Source: Evtepia gabavorous
Lineage (GTDB): Bacteria; Bacillota; Clostridia; Oscillospirales; Oscillospiraceae
DNA length: 64,000 bases
Reading direction: 5' to 3'
Assembly: GCF_003425665.1 (NCBI RefSeq)
Contig: NZ_QQRQ01000009.1
Span: 34,823 to 98,822 of the forward strand
Shown here: in pieces, positions 15,734 to 22,306 of the stretch
How positions within the stretch are numbered: the stretch's first letter is position 1
Layout of the letters: the number at the start of each line of letters is the position of its first letter
Position numbers and translations under genes: made by a program
The notes under the pieces: generated by a model
What the model saw: only the letters and a program-made list of their open reading frames with translations
The model's database searches: none
What the model was told of the DNA's origin: nothing

Positions 15734-17194
15734 ATGAATACAAACAAGAAACTGAACATGACCATGCTGTGCGACTTTTATGAGCTGACCATGGGCAACG
15801 GATACTTCAAGGCCGGGTACAAGGACCGGATCACACATTTTGATCTGTTCTTCCGCAGTGTACCGGACAAAGGGGGGTATGCCATTGCGGCTGGGTTGGA
15901 GCAGGTCATCGAGTACATCCAGGACCTCCACTTTGAGCCCGAGGATATCGAGTATCTTCGGAGCCGGAAAATGTTTGATGAGGGATTCCTGGACTACCTG
16001 GCGAACTTTAAGTTTACCGGGGATATCTTCGCGGTGCCGGAGGGAACCCCCGTCTTTCCCAATGAGCCCATTCTGACCGTCCGGGCGCCCGCCATCCAGA
16101 GCCAGCTGCTGGAGACCTATCTGCTGCTGACCATCAACCACCAGAGCCTCATTGCCACCAAGGCCAATCGAATCGTCCGGGCGGCCCGGGGACGGACGGT
16201 GCTGGAGTTTGGCTCCCGCCGGGCCCAGGGGTCCAGCGGCGCCATTGACGGCGCCCGGGCGGCGTTTATTGGCGGGTGCAAAGGAACGGCCTGCACCATC
16301 TCCGACCAGCTCTACGGCGTGCCCGCAGGGGGCACCATGGCCCACGCCTGGGTACAGACCTTTGACACCCAGTATGACGCCTTCCGCGCCTACTGTGAGA
16401 TCTATCCAGATAACCCGGTCCTGCTGGTGGACACCTACAATACCCTGAAAAGCGGCGTCCCCGACGCCATACGCGCCTTCAATGATGTGCTCAAGCCCAG
16501 GGGACTGACCAAGTGCGGCATTCGGCTGGACTCCGGTGACATGGCCTATCTCACCCGCCAGGCCCGCCAGATGCTGGATGAGGCGGGCTGGACCGAGTGC
16601 AAGATCACCGTGTCCAACTCCCTGGATGAGATCATCATTCAGGACCTTTTGATCCAGGGGGCCCAGATCGACGCCTTTGGCGTGGGCGAGCGGCTGATCA
16701 CTGCCCGGAGTGAACCGGTGTTCGGGGGCGTGTATAAGCTGGTGGCCTATGAGGACGACGAAGGCAATGTGGTGCCCAAGATTAAACTCAGCGAGAATGT
16801 GTCGAAAATCACCACCCCTCAGTATAAACGGGTCTATCGCCTCTTCGGCAACGAAACCGGCAAGGCCATTGGAGACTGGCTGTGCACCTATGACGAGGAT
16901 GTGAAGAGCAACTGCAACCCAGACGGCAGCCTGACGATTTTCGACCCGGACGCCACCTGGAAAAAGAAAACCATCAACAATTTTACCGCCAAGGAGCTCC
17001 AGAAGCCGATCTTTGTGGGGGGGCGGCTGGTTTATGACATGCCCTCTCTGGAGGAGATTCAGCAGTACTGCGCGGACCAGATGGAGACCATGTGGGATGA
17101 GGTAAAGCGGTTTGACAACCCCCATAACTATTATGTGGACCTGTCCCAAAAGCTCTGGGACATCAAATATGACCTGCTGACCCACAATAAGTAA
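15734..17194 (+). CDS. pncB: Nicotinate phosphoribosyltransferase
   Basis: 486 residues, the usual length of the long bacterial form. It makes nicotinate mononucleotide from nicotinate, PRPP and ATP in NAD salvage. Visible motifs: FRSVPDKGGYAIAAGLEQ, GTPVFPNEPILTVRAP, EFGSRRAQGSSGAIDGAR, the phosphorylated-histidine loop GTMAHAWVQTF, LLVDTYNTL, IRLDSGDM and TVSNSLDEIIIQDL. The C-terminal extension has several metal-type cysteines and aromatic residues. An 89-base leader with a CCTGG/CCAGG hairpin separates promoter P2 from the start. It is followed 25 bp later by the niacin repressor gene and is probably repressed when niacin is plentiful. Confidence 0.95.
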   Translation: MNTNKKLNMTMLCDFYELTMGNGYFKAGYKDRITHFDLFFRSVPDKGGYAIAAGLEQVIEYIQDLHFEPEDIEYLRSRKMFDEGFLDYLANFKFTGDIFAVPEGTPVFPNEPILTVRAPAIQSQLLETYLLLTINHQSLIATKANRIVRAARGRTVLEFGSRRAQGSSGAIDGARAAFIGGCKGTACTISDQLYGVPAGGTMAHAWVQTFDTQYDAFRAYCEIYPDNPVLLVDTYNTLKSGVPDAIRAFNDVLKPRGLTKCGIRLDSGDMAYLTRQARQMLDEAGWTECKITVSNSLDEIIIQDLLIQGAQIDAFGVGERLITARSEPVFGGVYKLVAYEDDEGNVVPKIKLSENVSKITTPQYKRVYRLFGNETGKAIGDWLCTYDEDVKSNCNPDGSLTIFDPDATWKKKTINNFTAKELQKPIFVGGRLVYDMPSLEEIQQYCADQMETMWDEVKRFDNPHNYYVDLSQKLWDIKYDLLTHNK

Positions 17195-17219
17195 TCGGTC
17201 TGGAAGACGGGGAAGGAGT

Positions 17220-17744
17220 GTGGTGGAGGAGATGAAGGCGGAAGAGCGGAGAAGGGCCATTGCCAAAACCCTGACGGCGGAGCATCCTGTCAGCGCCACT
17301 GCCCTGGCAGGGCAGTTTTCCGTGAGCCGGCAGATCATCGTGGGGGACATCGCGCTGCTGCGCGCGGCGGGTCTGGACATTGTGGCTACGCCCCGGGGGT
17401 ATAAACTGGGGGAAACCACGGGCCTGCTTCGGGCCGTGGCCTGCGTCCATTCCGCCCAGGAGACGGAGACCGAACTGCTGGCCATGGTGGACAACGGCTG
17501 CACCGTCATTGATGTGGTGGTGGACCATCCCCTGTATGGGCAGATGACCGGCCAGCTGAGTTTGGCCTCCCGGTATGATGTGCGGCAGTTTGTGGAGAAG
17601 GCCAAGCACGCCGCCCCCCTGTCCTCCCTCACCGATGGGGTTCATATTCACAACCTCCGCTGCCCCAGTGAGGAGGCGTACCAGCGGGTCTGCGAGGACC
17701 TGAAGCAGCTGGGCATTCTCTATACCCAGGGGGGAACCCTGTGA
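17220..17744 (+). CDS. niaR: Niacin-responsive repressor NiaR
   Basis: 174 residues. Residues 5-60 are an HTH_11 winged helix (RRAIAKTLTAEHPVSATALAGQ, FSVSRQIIVGDIALLRAAG). Residues 70-170 are a 3H domain named for its conserved histidines (VACVHS, VDHPLYGQ, DGVHIHNLRC), which binds niacin with a metal. Known NiaR (YrxA) proteins repress NAD synthesis and niacin uptake genes. The start is uncertain: GTG 17220 is adjacent to GGAAGGAG, GTG 17223 is better spaced, and ATG 17232 is also possible. Gene order pncB-niaR plus matching boxes at two promoters supports the assignment. Confidence 0.9.
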   Translation: MVEEMKAEERRRAIAKTLTAEHPVSATALAGQFSVSRQIIVGDIALLRAAGLDIVATPRGYKLGETTGLLRAVACVHSAQETETELLAMVDNGCTVIDVVVDHPLYGQMTGQLSLASRYDVRQFVEKAKHAAPLSSLTDGVHIHNLRCPSEEAYQRVCEDLKQLGILYTQGGTL

Positions 17745-17759
17745 ATTCGCCCTTCAGGG

Positions 17760-17788
17760 TTGACAAGCTCCCTTGAAAAGAATACAAT
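17760..17788 (+). promoter_or_regulatory. Sigma-A promoter of the EIIC gene
   Basis: TTGACA, 17 bp, TACAAT, near consensus. Transcription would start about base 17795, inside the palindrome that follows. Confidence 0.75.
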
Positions 17789-17825
17789 AGACCTTGCACG
17801 TGTCTTGACACCTGCAAGGTCTATT
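17786..17825 (+). promoter_or_regulatory. Large palindrome, likely NiaR operator
   Basis: Inverted repeat with 13-bp outer arms (AATAGACCTTGCA / TGCAAGGTCTATT), one C-C mismatch and 5-bp inner arms GTGTC-TT-GACAC. It overlaps the -10 and start point and contains GTCTTGACACCTG, shared with the pncB promoter. As RNA it would form a strong hairpin followed by TTTT, so it could also terminate the pncB-niaR transcript. Confidence 0.7.
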
Positions 17826-17852
17826 TTTGATTTGAGGAAAGAAAGAGGAGAG

Positions 17853-18962
17853 ATGATGGAACAATTTCGTGCTTTTCTCCGGCGGAAAAACATTGTATTT
17901 TCCGCCAAGCGTTACGGGGTGGATGCCTTGGGGGCCATGGCCCAGGGGCTCTTCTGTACGCTGCTGGTAGGGACCATTCTCAATACCCTGGGAACGCAGT
18001 TTCACATTGGATTCCTGTCGGCCACGGTGGTGACCGTGGGGACCGGAGAGGCGGCCACGGCCTATACCATTGGGGGGCTGGCCTCGGCCATGGTGGGACC
18101 GGCTATGGCGGTGGCCATCGGCTCGGCCCTGCAGGCGCCGGCGCTGGTGCTTTTCTCCCTGGTGCCGGTGGGCTATGCCACCAATATCCTGGGAGGGGCT
18201 GGCGGGCCGTTGGCGGTGCTGGTCATCGCCATCGTCGCGGCGGAATGCGGCAAGGCGGTCTCCAAGGAGACCAAGGTGGATATCCTGGTGACCCCCATTG
18301 TGACGGTTTTGGTGGGGATCGGGGTGGCTTATCTGGTGGCGCCTCCCATTGGCACCGCGGCTTCCTGGGTGGGGAACCTTATTATGTGGGCCACGGAGCT
18401 GCAGCCCTTCTTCATGGGAATTTTGGTCTCGGTGATCGTGGGGATTGCCCTGACCCTGCCCATCTCCAGCGCGGCAATCTGCGCGGCGCTGGGGCTGACC
18501 GGTTTGGCCGGCGGCGCCGCAGTGGCCGGCTGCTGTGCCCAGATGGTGGGCTTTGCGGTGTTGTCCTTCCGGGAGAACCGGTGGGGAGGGCTGGTGTCCC
18601 AGGGACTGGGCACCTCCATGCTCCAAATGGGCAACATTGTGCGCAATCCCCGGATCTGGATTCCCCCCACCTTGGCCTCGGCCATCACCGGCCCCATTGC
18701 CACCTGCCTGTTCCGGCTGGAGATGAACGGCACCCCGGTCTCCTCGGGCATGGGGACCTGCGGCCTGGTGGGGCCCATCGGGGTCTACACCGGCTGGGTG
18801 GAGGACATCGCCGCCGGGCTGCGTACCTCCATTGGGGGAATGGATTGGCTGGGCTTGGTCCTGATCTGCTTCGTGCTCCCAGGGGTTCTGACCTGGCTGC
18901 TTGGGATTCCCTGCCGGAAGGCGGGCTGGATCAAGGAAGGGGACTTGAAACTGGAGGACTGA
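17853..18962 (+). CDS. Orphan PTS EIIC-type permease (PTS_EIIC_2 family), candidate niacin-regulon transporter
   Basis: About 369 residues from ATG 17853 or 17856, just after GAGGAG. It is strongly hydrophobic with about nine membrane segments, glycine- and alanine-rich, with GQ/GT-type motifs such as MAQGLFCTLLVGTILNTLG and VSSGMGTCGLVGPIG. It matches the PTS_EIIC_2 type, which often occurs without EIIA or EIIB; none is encoded here, so phosphotransfer is doubtful. Because it lies directly downstream of niaR and its promoter overlaps a NiaR-like box, it may carry niacin or a related compound. That role is inference from regulation, not from the protein. Confidence 0.8.
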   Translation: MMEQFRAFLRRKNIVFSAKRYGVDALGAMAQGLFCTLLVGTILNTLGTQFHIGFLSATVVTVGTGEAATAYTIGGLASAMVGPAMAVAIGSALQAPALVLFSLVPVGYATNILGGAGGPLAVLVIAIVAAECGKAVSKETKVDILVTPIVTVLVGIGVAYLVAPPIGTAASWVGNLIMWATELQPFFMGILVSVIVGIALTLPISSAAICAALGLTGLAGGAAVAGCCAQMVGFAVLSFRENRWGGLVSQGLGTSMLQMGNIVRNPRIWIPPTLASAITGPIATCLFRLEMNGTPVSSGMGTCGLVGPIGVYTGWVEDIAAGLRTSIGGMDWLGLVLICFVLPGVLTWLLGIPCRKAGWIKEGDLKLED

Positions 18963-19193
18963 GTGACAGGGCGGCATGGTGGAAAAGTCAGAAACCCTTT
19001 CTTGTGGAAAAATTTCATAAAAAACGGTTGTGATCTTGTACAAAATTTACAAAGCGTATTGGTGCAAACTCCAGAAGTTTTCCGGCGATTGCACAAAATG
19101 CTTGAAATGCGTTGGGAAAAGGTGGATACTATTCTCAGCGCAGCCTAAGCTGTTGTGTCATGTGCTGAAATCATGGAAGGAGGAAATCGAACC

Positions 19194-19367
19194 GTGAAAA
19201 AAATGCTTGCTCTGTGTATGGCGATGCTGCTGTCCCTGGCCATGCTGGCCGGCTGTTCCTCTGCCGACCCCAACCACCCCTATGAGAAGGAACCCCTGCC
19301 CGCCAACAACTCTGAGGCTGAGCCGGAGGAGGAGACCTCCTCTGTCCCGCTGTTTGAGCTGCTCTGA
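19194..19367 (+). CDS. Small lipoprotein, 57 residues
   Basis: GTG at 19194 lies about ten bases after GGAAGGAGG. The product has a lipoprotein signal (VKKMLALCMAMLLSLAMLAGC) with lipobox LAGC near residue 21. After the lipidated cysteine only about 36 residues follow, acidic and proline-rich (SEAEPEEETSS). It should sit on the outer face of the membrane. No family is recognised. A terminator-like hairpin follows. Confidence 0.65.
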   Translation: MKKMLALCMAMLLSLAMLAGCSSADPNHPYEKEPLPANNSEAEPEEETSSVPLFELL

Positions 19368-19382
19368 GCAAAGGGGAAACAT

Positions 19383-19416
19383 ATACGGCCCGACAGAATT
19401 TTCTGTCGGGCCGTAT
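19383..19416 (+). terminator. Terminator hairpin after small lipoprotein gene
   Basis: Perfect 16-bp stem ATACGGCCCGACAGAA / TTCTGTCGGGCCGTAT, loop TT. The following tail is only moderately T-rich, and it lies between convergent genes. Confidence 0.65.
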
Positions 19417-19474
19417 GGTTTGGTCTTATTCTTTTATGAAAACCCCAATGACACGGGCGGGGAAGACAACGAGA

Positions 19475-20020
19475 TCAGTCCTGATCCACAATGATGCCGT
19501 ATCCGCCGTCTTTTCGTTTATAGACCACGGAGAACGCGCCGCCGTCGTCCTCATTGCGGAAAGCGAAGAAGGTGTGGTTGACCAGGTTCATCTGGAGGAT
19601 GGCCTCGTCGATGCTCATGGGGCGGAAGAAGAACCGCTTGGTGCGGACCAACTGATAGGAGGGTTCCTCTTCTTCGTCCGATTCAGGGATGAAGTAGGAC
19701 TCCTCCGGGTAGGCGTCAAAGGCATCCTTCCGCAGGCGCTTTTCCAGACGGGTCTTATTCTTGCGCAGCTGGCGCTCAATGGACGCCACGGCGGCGTCAA
19801 TGGAGACAAACATATCAGAGGTGCTTTCCGCCACACGGATGACGGTGGAGCCGGAACGGATGGTGACTTCCAGGTTGTTCCGACCCTTTTCCACGCTGAA
19901 GACGATGGAGGTCTCGGGCTCGGTCTGGAAGTAGCGGTCTAATTTGCCGATCTTCTTCTCCGCATAGGTGTGCACACGATTGGGAATGTTCACTTTTTTG
20001 TCGGTAAAGGTGAATTTCAT
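19475..20020 (-). CDS. hpf: Ribosome hibernation promoting factor, long form (copy 1)
   Basis: 181 residues. The N-terminal HPF/RaiA domain is at about 1-100 (MKFTFTDKKVNIPNRVHTYAEKK, VEKGRNNLEVTIRSGSTVIR, IDAAVASIERQLRKNK). The C-terminal dimerisation domain is at about 125-181 (RTKRFFFRPMSIDEAILQMNLV, FFAFRNEDDGGAFSVVYKRK, GYGIIVD). Long HPF pairs two 70S ribosomes into inactive 100S particles in stationary phase or stress. A second long HPF is encoded at 33456, which is unusual. It stands alone on the minus strand. Confidence 0.93.
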   Translation of the reverse strand: MKFTFTDKKVNIPNRVHTYAEKKIGKLDRYFQTEPETSIVFSVEKGRNNLEVTIRSGSTVIRVAESTSDMFVSIDAAVASIERQLRKNKTRLEKRLRKDAFDAYPEESYFIPESDEEEEPSYQLVRTKRFFFRPMSIDEAILQMNLVNHTFFAFRNEDDGGAFSVVYKRKDGGYGIIVDQD

Positions 20021-20181
20021 GGATGTCAGCTCCTTTCGTAGGGGGTAAGGGAACGGGGCGTGCCCCCTTCCTTACACCCATAGTATACCATGGTTTTCCA
20101 AAAAAGTCACGCTGTTTTTGGCCGGAAGGAAAAGAAGCCGGGAAAAGAGGGGCTTCGACGGGATTTGACAAAAGACACCCC

Positions 20182-20208
20182 TTGACCATTGGTAAAAAAT
20201 GGTATACT
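20182..20208 (+). promoter_or_regulatory. Possible promoter of a small RNA
   Basis: TTGACC and TATACT with a 15-bp spacer; TATAAA lies a few bases further on. Spacing is not ideal, but the next 90 bases end in a clean terminator and hold no large ORF. Confidence 0.4.
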
Positions 20209-20212
20209 ATAA

Positions 20213-20300
20213 ATCACGGCGGAAGGTGTTGTCCGTCATGACATCGTTCATTCCATTCTCCTGCTTGTGCGCTTCCCATTCTGGGAAGCGCCTCTTTTTT
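20213..20300 (+). ncRNA. Candidate small RNA (about 85 nt) or short ORF transcript
   Basis: Promoter-like elements at 20182-20208 and a strong terminator (stem GCGCTTCCC / GGGAAGCGC at 20269-20291, then CTCTTTTTT) delimit a short transcript between the divergent regions of the HPF and S1 genes. An ATG at 20239 opens a frame that runs through the terminator, so a coding role is less likely. No Rfam family was recognised. Confidence 0.4.
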
Positions 20301-20304
20301 GCGG

Positions 20305-20346
20305 GCAAAAAAACCACCCTGCCCTTTGGAAAGGGGCAGGGTGGTT
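20305..20346 (-). terminator. Rho-independent terminator of the S1-domain gene
   Basis: On the minus strand, stem AACCACCCTGCCC / GGGCAGGGTGGTT is followed by TTTTTTT. Confidence 0.85.
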
Positions 20347-20358
20347 AAACGATAGAGC

Positions 20359-20826
20359 TTAACGGTGACCGCGGCGGGAGCTGCGCTTTTCGTTCAGTTT
20401 CAGGTCGGACAACCGGCTGTCAGAGGCCTGCATGAACTGCTTGAGCCGGGCCTCAAAATCGGCGGGGCCGGCGGGCTGGGGCGCGGCGGCTCTGGGCTCT
20501 CTGGTGTGGGGAGCGTTAAAGGTACGATTTCCCCCTCGGAAATCAGAACGGCCCTGCCGGTCCCGGGCGGAACCCTGGGGACGAGGAGGTGGGGGTGTGG
20601 CCTTCTTGATGGACAGATTAATCCGCCCTGCTTCATCGATGCTGACCACCTTGACCTTGACTGCCTGCCCTTCCGAAAGGAAGTCGCTGACATTTGCCAC
20701 ATAGGAGTGGGCGATCTCAGAGATGTGGACCAAACCGGACCGCCCGCCCGGCAGGGAGACGAACGCGCCGAATTTGGTGATGCTTTTGATGGTTCCTTCC
20801 AGGATTGCGCCTACACTGATTTCCAT
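20359..20826 (-). CDS. S1 RNA-binding domain protein (YabR-like)
   Basis: 155 residues. Residues 1-72 are a complete S1 domain (VGAILEGTIKSITKFGAFVSLPG, GLVHISEIAHSYVANVSDFL, VKVKVVSIDEAGRINLSIKKA). The rest is a low-complexity basic tail with arginine and proline (RGSARDRQGRSDFRGG-like character) ending in KRSSRRGHR. Similar proteins (B. subtilis YabR, general stress protein 13) bind RNA or the 30S subunit. It is the last gene of the yabP-yabQ-divIC-yabR order conserved in spore formers. Confidence 0.85.
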   Translation of the reverse strand: MEISVGAILEGTIKSITKFGAFVSLPGGRSGLVHISEIAHSYVANVSDFLSEGQAVKVKVVSIDEAGRINLSIKKATPPPPRPQGSARDRQGRSDFRGGNRTFNAPHTREPRAAAPQPAGPADFEARLKQFMQASDSRLSDLKLNEKRSSRRGHR

Positions 20827-20890
20827 AAATGGTGAGAATCCTCCTCGTTGTAATCACGCTCAAGCAATGAGCAAATAAAGAGCGGGGCCC

Positions 20891-21217
20891 TTAATCGGCA
20901 ATATTGAACACACGGTCATTGGGTGCCACCAGACCCAGTTTTTCCCGGGCGATGTCCTCCACATAGGAGGGATCATCGCGGTTTTCGATGGCGTTGGAGA
21001 GCTCTGTGTTGGTCTGGGTCTGATCGCTGACCTGTTGGGTGAGGGTCTCGACGGCGGCGTTGGCGTCGGCAATTTTTTGCCGGACGCTGACCAGGGTGAA
21101 GATCATGTAGGCCAACAGGATCAGCAGAATGATCTTCGCAAGAAGACCAACCTTTTTGGATTGGAACATGTGGGGCAGCCTCCGTTTCTTGGCGTTCAGG
21201 GGCGACAGATTTGCCAT
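20891..21217 (-). CDS. divIC: Cell-division septum initiator DivIC/FtsB family
   Basis: 108 residues: short basic cytoplasmic N-terminus, one membrane helix at about 25-45 (LLAKIILLILLAYMIFTLV), then an extracytoplasmic coiled coil (RQKIADANAAVETLTQQVSDQ) and the conserved REKLGLVAPNDRVF end. It joins FtsL and DivIB in the septal division complex. The start at 21217 is preceded by AGGGA and lies inside the end of the yabQ frame, overlapping it by about 245 bases. Confidence 0.9.
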   Translation of the reverse strand: MANLSPLNAKKRRLPHMFQSKKVGLLAKIILLILLAYMIFTLVSVRQKIADANAAVETLTQQVSDQTQTNTELSNAIENRDDPSYVEDIAREKLGLVAPNDRVFNIAD

Positions 21218-21683
21218 GTTTCCCTATTAGATGACATATTGTACTCCACAACCGGGAAAAAGAAAAGAACTTTTTCCAAGTTTTTTTCCACTTTCTTAAA
21301 ATTTTTGCCAACGGAGCCGTGAGAACACGAATAAGCCACCGGAGGGGCGCTGTCACCCAGCCCAGAAACCGGGCGGCGGCCCGGGCCAGGATGTCCAGCG
21401 CCCGCCGGGTCCAGGGGCTGAGCAGAAGAAAATAAGCCGTTGCCCCCAGCAGCAGGCACAGGGCCATGTACAGCCGCACCCGGCCGTTGCCGAAGACGAT
21501 CCCGCAGAAAAAGAGCATCCCGCAGGCCCCCAGCCAAAACAGGAGGTCCAAAATTTCCTGGAGGGTCCGGCGGGGCAGGGTGAGGCGGACCAGGCGGAGC
21601 AGATCATACAGCAGCCCCACGCCCAACCCCATGGCCAGACAGGAAAAGAGAGTGGAGATCTGCTCCTGAAGGGAGACGCTCAT
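20973..21683 (-). CDS. yabQ: Spore cortex biosynthesis protein YabQ
   Basis: 236 residues. The N-terminal 110 residues contain three or four membrane segments with the YabQ pattern (LFSCLAMGLGVGLLYDLLRLV, ILDLLFWLGACGMLFFCGIVFGN-like, RLYMALCLLLGATAYFLLLSP). YabQ is a forespore outer-membrane protein needed to build the spore cortex. The last 75 or so residues are basic, lack similarity to the family, and are read out of frame through the divIC start, so the functional protein probably ends near residue 160. Start ATG overlaps the yabP stop by 4 bp. Confidence 0.85.
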   Translation of the reverse strand: MSVSLQEQISTLFSCLAMGLGVGLLYDLLRLVRLTLPRRTLQEILDLLFWLGACGMLFFCGIVFGNGRVRLYMALCLLLGATAYFLLLSPWTRRALDILARAAARFLGWVTAPLRWLIRVLTAPLAKILRKWKKTWKKFFSFSRLWSTICHLIGKHGKSVAPERQETEAAPHVPIQKGWSSCEDHSADPVGLHDLHPGQRPAKNCRRQRRRRDPHPTGQRSDPDQHRALQRHRKPR

Positions 21684-21973
21684 CCCCGGAAGAGACGGCC
21701 CAGAAAGCTGCCCTGGCGGGGCTCTTCCTCCTCATAGGTTAAGGAGTCCACCGTACCCTCCACCAGCAGGTCCCCGCCGTCCAGACTTAATTTTTCAATG
21801 TGGAGGGATTCGCCTCGGATGATGAGGCTTCCCTCCGCGGTGGACATGACGATGGAGGTCTCGTCAAAGCTCTCCACCCCGTCCACCCCGGACACCGTCA
21901 GCCGGTTCCGGTTGTCCAGAACAATCCGATGCGCCGCTCCCCCCGTCTGGGGGCTTTTTTCGTCGAAGGACAT
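21680..21973 (-). CDS. yabP: Sporulation protein YabP
   Basis: 97 residues, the usual length. Family features: HRIVLDNRNRLTVSGVDGVESFDE, IVMSTAEGSLIIRGESLHIEKLSLDGGDLLVEG-type beta-rich core, and a short C-terminal tail. Known YabP is made under mother-cell control and with YabQ is needed for cortex formation. It overlaps yabQ by 4 bp. The usual upstream hslR/yabO gene is not next to it. Confidence 0.92.
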   Translation of the reverse strand: MSFDEKSPQTGGAAHRIVLDNRNRLTVSGVDGVESFDETSIVMSTAEGSLIIRGESLHIEKLSLDGGDLLVEGTVDSLTYEEEEPRQGSFLGRLFRG

Positions 21974-22052
21974 ACCATCCCATCCTTTCCCGTGATGTGA
22001 TCTTGGCTATGTATATGGCGGGGAGAAGGGAAGTATGCAGGGGAAAGGAGGA

Positions 22053-22094
22053 AGGAACAAAACTGTCAAAAGGTGTACCTTTTGACAGCTGGCA
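22053..22094 (+). repeat. Palindromic repeat, copy A
   Basis: AGGAACAAAA, then a perfect 12-bp inverted repeat (22063-22088; CTGTCAAAAGGT-GT-ACCTTTTGACAG as two arms), then CTGG. A second copy at 22192 has the same flanks in the same orientation. Confidence 0.8.
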
Positions 22095-22114
22095 AAAAGG
22101 AGGAGGTTTTTGAA

Positions 22115-22180
22115 ATGCCTTTGGAGGAATTCTCCGAATCTTCTTCGTCGAGGCTTGCTTTTTTTAGTGTTATCCTGTAA
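22115..22180 (+). CDS. Possible 21-residue small protein
   Basis: ATG at 22115 lies eight bases after a near-perfect AGGAGGAGG. The frame reads MPLEEFSESSSSRLAFFSVI and ends after one more residue at TAA 22178. The acidic and serine-rich first half and hydrophobic second half give no family match. It sits exactly between two palindromic repeats. Support is the ribosome site and position only. Confidence 0.35.
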   Translation: MPLEEFSESSSSRLAFFSVIL

Positions 22181-22191
22181 AATATGACTCG

Positions 22192-22233
22192 AGGAACAAA
22201 ACTATCAAAAGGTACACCTTTTGATAGCTGGGA
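22192..22233 (+). repeat. Palindromic repeat, copy B
   Basis: Perfect 12-bp inverted repeat at 22202-22227 (arms CTATCAAAAGGT and ACCTTTTGATAG, centre AC). It differs from copy A by G to A in the left arm and the matching C to T in the right arm, which keeps the palindrome intact. It is followed by CTGG, then a purine-rich stretch leading to the large SLH gene. Confidence 0.8.
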
Positions 22234-22306
22234 GGTGGAGTAAGGGAGTAAGAAAATCGTTTAGAACGCGCAGCTTTAATAAAAACAAACAAGGAGGATA
22301 CAGACG

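Noticed and set aside
15575..17632. 685-codon open frame opposite pncB and niaR
   Set aside because: Antisense to two clear genes, with no start site context and no domain character.
22053..22233. CRISPR array or insertion-sequence ends
   Set aside because: Only two copies, each an internal palindrome in direct orientation, with no transposase between them and no target-site duplication seen.
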